From Pomphorhynchus laevis (lineage: Eukaryota; Acanthocephala; Palaeacanthocephala; Echinorhynchida; Pomphorhynchidae): a stretch of 64,000 bases of DNA. The position numbers were made by a program, and so were the translations under genes. The stretch lies in assembly GCA_012934845.2 (NCBI GenBank), contig WNNJ02000860.1:124001-188000 (forward strand), given 5' to 3'. Shown here piece by piece: positions 59,608 to 64,000 of the stretch. How positions within the stretch are numbered: the first letter of the stretch is position 1; each line of letters opens with the position of its first letter. The notes beneath the pieces were generated by a model, which saw only the letters and a program-made list of their open reading frames with translations, did not search any database and was not told the DNA's origin.

Positions 59608-60170
59608 GTATATATTAATCTCTCAAATTATATTTAATCTTAATTATAATCTTAATTATATTTATATAATAAAAATTATAATAAAATTAGTAATTTAAAT
59701 TTAATTTATTTAAAATTATGTAACATTAAAATTAAATAATATATGATAATATAAAAATGAAATAATAAATCGATGTACAATCGTTTTTCACAATAATTTA
59801 GAAAACATTAAAATATATTGATTATGTGAATATATTAAACATATTGAATATTTTACCTGCGAATACTAATAAGTTTAGTACCTGTGAATATGTGAACTTA
59901 ATAATACTGTGGAATACATTTATAGGATGCCGGTTTTCTATTAAGATAAATCCTACGCTTAAGAAAGATTCGATGCACCTAAATAATATGGGTTGTATGG
60001 TCAATAGACTTTAAAACATTATTGATATCAAATATTGTTTTTAATGAATCATTAATGACTCACTTTATTTCATTGTAATGTAATTTTATATTATTAAAAA
60101 ATTCTTTAATAAGCACGCCATATGTACTTTTGTATTATTTGTCTTTACAATCCGTTGTCATTTTAGAGTT

Positions 60171-61700
60171 ATGACAGCGCCGACTTTCTCGAGTTTTCTA
60201 TTAGATCCTCAATTATTGACTGCAATACCATGGGAATCCCCTCTGCCAGTTCAATGTCAGGTCATTCCACATGCGCTTACCGGAAAAAGCATCGCCGTTA
60301 AATCGAAAACCGGTTCAGGAAAAACGGCTGCGTTTCTGCTTCCGACAATCCATCGAATTCTATCCGGTCACTGTAGTCGAGCTCTTATTCTTGCACCTAC
60401 ACGAGAATTGTGTTATCAACTACAAAGCGTTGCCAGAAATCTAACGAAGAATATGAATGGGATCACTACTGATAACATCGCGTTAAATAATTCAGATCAA
60501 TCCTATAGGAGCAACGCATCGATTGTTGTGGCCACGACGGGGTCTGTCCAAGGCCTAATAAAAAATAATCAGTTGTTTGATATTTTAATAATAGACGAAG
60601 CAGATCTCTGTGCAGCCTTAAACCCATTAAAGGATATCACAAAACTTGTAAAAGCAACTAATCCACAGATAATGTTTATATCTGCTACCCTAGACGATAA
60701 CTGTATTAATATGTTAAGAAAGCGTTTTGATGCCTCTCTAAGACTTGTTCACGTTTGTCAGAAGGAGAATCTTCCTGATAGCCTCTGCCAGTTCTGGATC
60801 GACTGTACTAACTCTGATTCTACAACATGTTCAAATGACGAGGAGAAATTCGTTCTTCTTATTGCTTTGATTAAGCTTAATCTTATATATCCTGGACCTA
60901 TTCTGATATTCACATCATCGGTTAATCGATCTTATCGCATAAGATTAGTGCTGGAACAATTTGGCATTGCAGCATGCTCTCTTAACGCAGAACTACCACA
61001 AGAGTCAAAACAGCATATTTTGGAGCGATTTCAACAAGGTCTGCATGATGTGCTGATTACCACAGACTGCGCGGATGTGAGTCCACGTGGAATCGATTTT
61101 CGTCCGGTGAATTTTGTCGTAAATTTTGATCTACCCGACACTTGCACTGCATACATACATCGAGTCGGTCGTGCAGCAAGACTTGAACGAAATGGTACGG
61201 CGATAAGTCTTGTTGGACCTGATGATCAGTCAAATTTAGACAGTTTAATTGAGCAGCTTCTTGGGTCGTCTATGAAAGCATATCCTTTTCCGCAAGAGCA
61301 AGTTGAAGGGTTTCGATACAGAGTTCGTGAAGCGATGCGCATTTCAAACAAGTTGGCTATTAAACAAGCGCGAATCAAAGAGCTTAAGCAAGAAATACTA
61401 AATTCTAACAAGCTTAAGGCATATTTTGCACATCATGAGCGTGATTATGAACTATTATGCACACATGGAATGTCATTTTTGAATAGTAAAATTAGCAAGA
61501 GATTTAAGAATATTCCGAAATATATTTTGACGAAAAATCCAAGATCAAGTGGTGAACAAAACAATCCATCGTCGGTAGTAGTTTCAAAGAGTAGAAAACC
61601 TAGGAAACATGGATTTACTCCTAACATCAAAAATGCAGCTAAATCTGTGAACGTATTAAAATCTGCAGTCAAAGGAGCTAAACTACTGAAGAACTACTGA
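60171..61700 (+). CDS. DDX56: DEAD-box RNA helicase DDX56 / Dbp9, intronless
   Basis: A nucleolar ATP-dependent RNA helicase for 60S subunit assembly. The single exon encodes 509 aa (human 547). Motifs: Q-motif region around LPVQCQVIPHAL, Walker A TGSGKT (47-52), PTREL (76-80), DEAD (142-145), SAT (171-173), SPRGIDF (304-310) and HRVGRAAR (330-337). Family marks are GPILIFTSSVNRSYRIRLVL, LEQFGIAACSLNAELP, VEGFRYRVREAMRISNKLAI, LNSNKLKAYFAHHERDYEL, IPKYIL and a Lys-rich tail. The insert that human DDX56 has just before RGIDF is almost absent here. Motif Ib is TTGS rather than TPGR, a mild oddity. The ATG gives the expected N-terminal length; TTTTAGAGTT just before it could be an acceptor for a 5' UTR intron. 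Confidence 0.93.
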   Translation: MTAPTFSSFLLDPQLLTAIPWESPLPVQCQVIPHALTGKSIAVKSKTGSGKTAAFLLPTIHRILSGHCSRALILAPTRELCYQLQSVARNLTKNMNGITTDNIALNNSDQSYRSNASIVVATTGSVQGLIKNNQLFDILIIDEADLCAALNPLKDITKLVKATNPQIMFISATLDDNCINMLRKRFDASLRLVHVCQKENLPDSLCQFWIDCTNSDSTTCSNDEEKFVLLIALIKLNLIYPGPILIFTSSVNRSYRIRLVLEQFGIAACSLNAELPQESKQHILERFQQGLHDVLITTDCADVSPRGIDFRPVNFVVNFDLPDTCTAYIHRVGRAARLERNGTAISLVGPDDQSNLDSLIEQLLGSSMKAYPFPQEQVEGFRYRVREAMRISNKLAIKQARIKELKQEILNSNKLKAYFAHHERDYELLCTHGMSFLNSKISKRFKNIPKYILTKNPRSSGEQNNPSSVVVSKSRKPRKHGFTPNIKNAAKSVNVLKSAVKGAKLLKNY

Positions 61701-61704
61701 ACAT

Positions 61705-62305
61705 AAAATGATGACTTCTGTAATAAACTGACTTGTGTAAATAAATTAAATACCTAGTCTTAGATTGTAGATATCTCCTATTATATTTGAGTCTATGCCA
61801 ACTCCAAACCGCTGGTTAACGGTCGTATATGCGATTCTAAGATCTTATCTAATTACTTTACGAAACGCGTTTGCTTTATAGTTCCGAGTTTTAAAATCAA
61901 TAAAGGACCATTAAAATTTAAGTTTTAAATCATATCATGAATACATAATAATTGATAAATGATCATTAAAATTATATGCGTGAGAATTAAATACGATATT
62001 CATATAGAGATATTGCTCAACTGCCAGACAAACTTTAAAAACAAAACTTTATCCAACAAAGCCTTTTACTGAATTTAAATTATACATTTTTCTTCCAGCT
62101 CATTATATATTAAATATTTATAATGAATAGATTATATATTTATATTTATGAATAGATTACATGTCTTCATAAAAGCGTGTCCATATTTATATTATTTTTA
62201 CAATAAATTAAATATTATATTTATGCTTATTTAATATTATTTAATATTAATATCTAAATTGCATTATTTGACATACTTTAAAATTGCATTCGGAGAGAAT
62301 GTAAT
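61705..62305. other. 3' flank of DDX56, nothing recognised
   Basis: Probable 3' UTR with AATAAA-like strings near 61738 (AAATAAATTAAA) and 61899 (CAATAAAGG), then AT-rich DNA. Confidence 0.5.
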
Positions 62306-62309
62306 CATT

Positions 62310-62475
62310 AGTTGTATCTTTCTCCGAGAAAACTAAGAAAAATAGTTTTATTTTTGAATGTTCGCCAAGTCGATTGGCCTCTTCAGAAAATACTGTGTTT
62401 TTTGAAGAGGCCAATCGCATTGACAAAAATTCAAAAATAAAACTATTTTTCTTATTTTTCTTAAGAGCCAACTAA
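62310..62475. repeat. inverted repeat of about 65-bp arms
   Basis: Outer arms GAAAAATAGTTTTATTTTTG and CAAAAATAAAACTATTTTTC; inner arms GATTGGCCTCTTCA and TGAAGAGGCCAATC around 62395. Imperfect in between. It may be a MITE remnant or an inverted duplication. Confidence 0.75.
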
Positions 62476-62590
62476 TGATTATTTGACATAATTCAGTCAA
62501 AATAAAAATACAAGTTTACTTCAAAATATGGACTTTAATTTACTATTTCTATAGTAATGAAACGAGTATTGGGTAAAGTTTATGTTTAAT

Positions 62591-62975
62591 TGGAAATATC
62601 CATTTATTTCTTATAGTTTTATACAGTTACAAAAACTAAGAAATTAGTTTAAATCGTATTGGAAATATCCATTTATTTCTTATAGTTTTATACAGTTACA
62701 AAAACTAAGAAATTAGTTTAAATCGTATTGGAAATATCCATTTATTTCTTATAGTTTTATACAGTTACAAAAACTAAGAAATTAGTTTAAATCGTATTGG
62801 AAATATCCATTTATTTCTTATAGTTTTATACAGTTACAAAAACTAAGAAATTAGTTTAAATCGTATTGGAAATATCCATTTATTTCTTATAGTTTTATAC
62901 AGTTACAAAAACTAAGAAATTAGTTTAAATTGTATTGGAAATATCCATTTATTTCTTCTCATAGCTTTATAAATT
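62591..62975. repeat. 69-bp tandem repeat, about 5.4 units
   Basis: TGGAAATATCCATTTATTTC recurs at 62591, 62660, 62729, 62798, 62867 and 62936, with near-identical units. Confidence 0.95.
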
Positions 62976-63284
62976 TACGGGAACGAATAAAATAGCTATA
63001 TTCTAAAATTACAAAAAAATAATATATTAGAATATATAATTCTAATATTATATATTAGAATATATAATTCTATCATATATTCTAATATATTAGAAAATAT
63101 ATTTTTCATTGTGACATATAAAAATTATCATTAATCATAAAGTCAGTAGATATATAAATAGTTCAATGCAATTTTAATAATTTTATCATATTTTTCTATT
63201 TTATTTTATTCTGCTGATCTACAAACGAACGAATTACAGCCGTTTTACGTTCAATCCACTGTTTCGCAGTTAATGATTCAATCG

Positions 63285-64000
63285 ATGAATACGCTTCCAC
63301 GGACAATGCTGTACTGTCCGGCTGGCGTTTGCCCATACCTTCTTCAAGATTCAATTTCATCGATTTTTAACAAATTTGTAAGCATGCATACACTGCGAGA
63401 AATTCCTTTGTGCTCCATATACGACATGTACAAAGCAGGTTGTGCTCTGCCGTTTTCGTCAAGCAGTTCAGATGATTTCATAACACTTAATATGCCATTT
63501 AGCAACGGATGTTTTAATGATCAACTGTCATCAAGGTTATCAAAAACTAGTCATCGTCGACATAATACAAAGGACGGTATTGCAATTTGGACAGCTTCTG
63601 GTAAGCAGCTTATTACACCGAACGAGTACGAAAGCATTATCGACTTTTACCAACCAAAGTTGCACCAAACACTATTCGACTATGAATATGCTGCTGATTT
63701 GAGTGATAAGAGCAAAACAAAATGTATAGATCGATCGGTGGACTATGTTTTGGAAAGTAAAACTAAGTCATTTCTGTCTTTAATTGGAGGATCTGACATA
63801 AGTAAGAGAAAACGCTACATTGACAAATTAATCGAAGCTAATATAGAGCTCAAAAATTTTGAAGGAATAGTTTATGAAGGAATTGATTTCAGTGAAAATA
63901 GTATTGAACACATTATCAAGTGTTTGTCAATTTACAGTGCAAATGATTTACCTCTTTACAAATGCATACTGAACCCGATAAGTCCTTTGCAGGCAGCCAG
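63285..64000 (+). CDS. QTRT2: queuine tRNA-ribosyltransferase accessory subunit 2, 5' part
   Basis: QTRT2 pairs with catalytic QTRT1 to swap queuine for guanine at the wobble position of tRNA-Asp, -Asn, -His and -Tyr. The frame is open to the window edge (about 238 codons): TMLYCPAGVCPYLLQDSI (the LLYTKTG...PHLT region), TKDGIAIWTASGKQLITPNE (the SVWSVAGR region), YQPKLHQTLFDYE (the LQPDWF region) and KCIDRSVDYVLES (the KRVRKSVDRS region). The ATG at 63285 is a choice of convenience; another in-frame ATG is at 63273 and the frame stays open further up, so an upstream exon is possible (TTACAG at 63234-63239). Part is truncated by the window end. Confidence 0.8.
   Translation, partial: MNTLPRTMLYCPAGVCPYLLQDSISSIFNKFVSMHTLREIPLCSIYDMYKAGCALPFSSSSSDDFITLNMPFSNGCFNDQLSSRLSKTSHRRHNTKDGIAIWTASGKQLITPNEYESIIDFYQPKLHQTLFDYEYAADLSDKSKTKCIDRSVDYVLESKTKSFLSLIGGSDISKRKRYIDKLIEANIELKNFEGIVYEGIDFSENSIEHIIKCLSIYSANDLPLYKCILNPISPLQAA

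Larger units (their letters stand above)
58316..59815. repeat. composite duplicated block with LINE F leader and minisatellites
   Basis: An AT-rich segment starting near AATAAAAATTATAATAAAAT occurs at about 58320, 59158 and 59668, ending in AAATCGATGTACAATCG at 58513 and 59768. The first copy continues into an exact-length copy of the LINE F leader (58557-58757, equal to 56481-56681). Each unit carries or ends at a minisatellite array. This is a local segmental duplication. Confidence 0.85.

Overview
The window is AT-rich, intron-bearing nuclear DNA of a eukaryote, most likely an invertebrate animal. Introns are GT-AG, many are minimal (46-51 nt), and acceptors usually end in TTTAG or ATAG. 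All four host genes use ordinary stop codons. I cannot fix the phylum. No bacterial, plasmid or CRISPR features are present.

Host genes, all on the + strand: (1) a multi-exon gene at about 24.9-38.1 kb whose centre and C-terminus match LTV1, the 40S ribosome assembly factor; (2) a complete 14-exon cytoplasmic aspartyl-tRNA synthetase (DARS1) at 40204-51507, in which every intron phase closes and the protein is 488 aa; (3) an intronless DDX56/DBP9 DEAD-box helicase at 60171-61700, a 60S assembly factor; (4) the start of QTRT2, the queuine tRNA-ribosyltransferase accessory subunit, running off the right end. A short reading frame at 3-104 may be the last exon of another gene. All four named genes serve ribosome building or tRNA charging and modification.

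The left 27 kb is a nest of retroelements, almost all on the - strand. LINEs A (about 1.3-5.2 kb), B (5.4-9.4 kb) and C (11.4-18.25 kb), together with fragments E (25.4-26.75 kb) and F (53.3-56.6 kb), belong to a related group. They carry a two-part ORF1 (a Cys4-type finger, then an RRM-like domain) and an apurinic endonuclease plus reverse transcriptase ORF2. C looks nearly whole but is split by D, an L2/CR1-like LINE inserted in C's ORF1. That insertion fused C's finger in frame to D's reverse transcriptase, giving a 908-codon chimera. A different LINE with a restriction-like endonuclease lies on + at 18.8-21.8 kb. Penelope-like elements occur at 9.8-11.4, 31.95-33.16, 38.8-39.65 and 57.0-57.5 kb, each with a conserved structured terminal segment.

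The most unusual items are two large inverted repeats. One is a perfect palindrome of 127-bp arms at 22863-23116, flanked by long AT arrays. The other is an imperfect one of about 420 bp at 45609-46031 inside a DARS1 intron. Both contain sequence resembling hammerhead ribozyme cores. Also notable is a 16-bp minisatellite joined to the 5' end of LINE F that recurs in three arrays as part of a duplicated block at 56.5-59.8 kb. The remaining spans are AT-rich introns and intergenic DNA with simple repeats.
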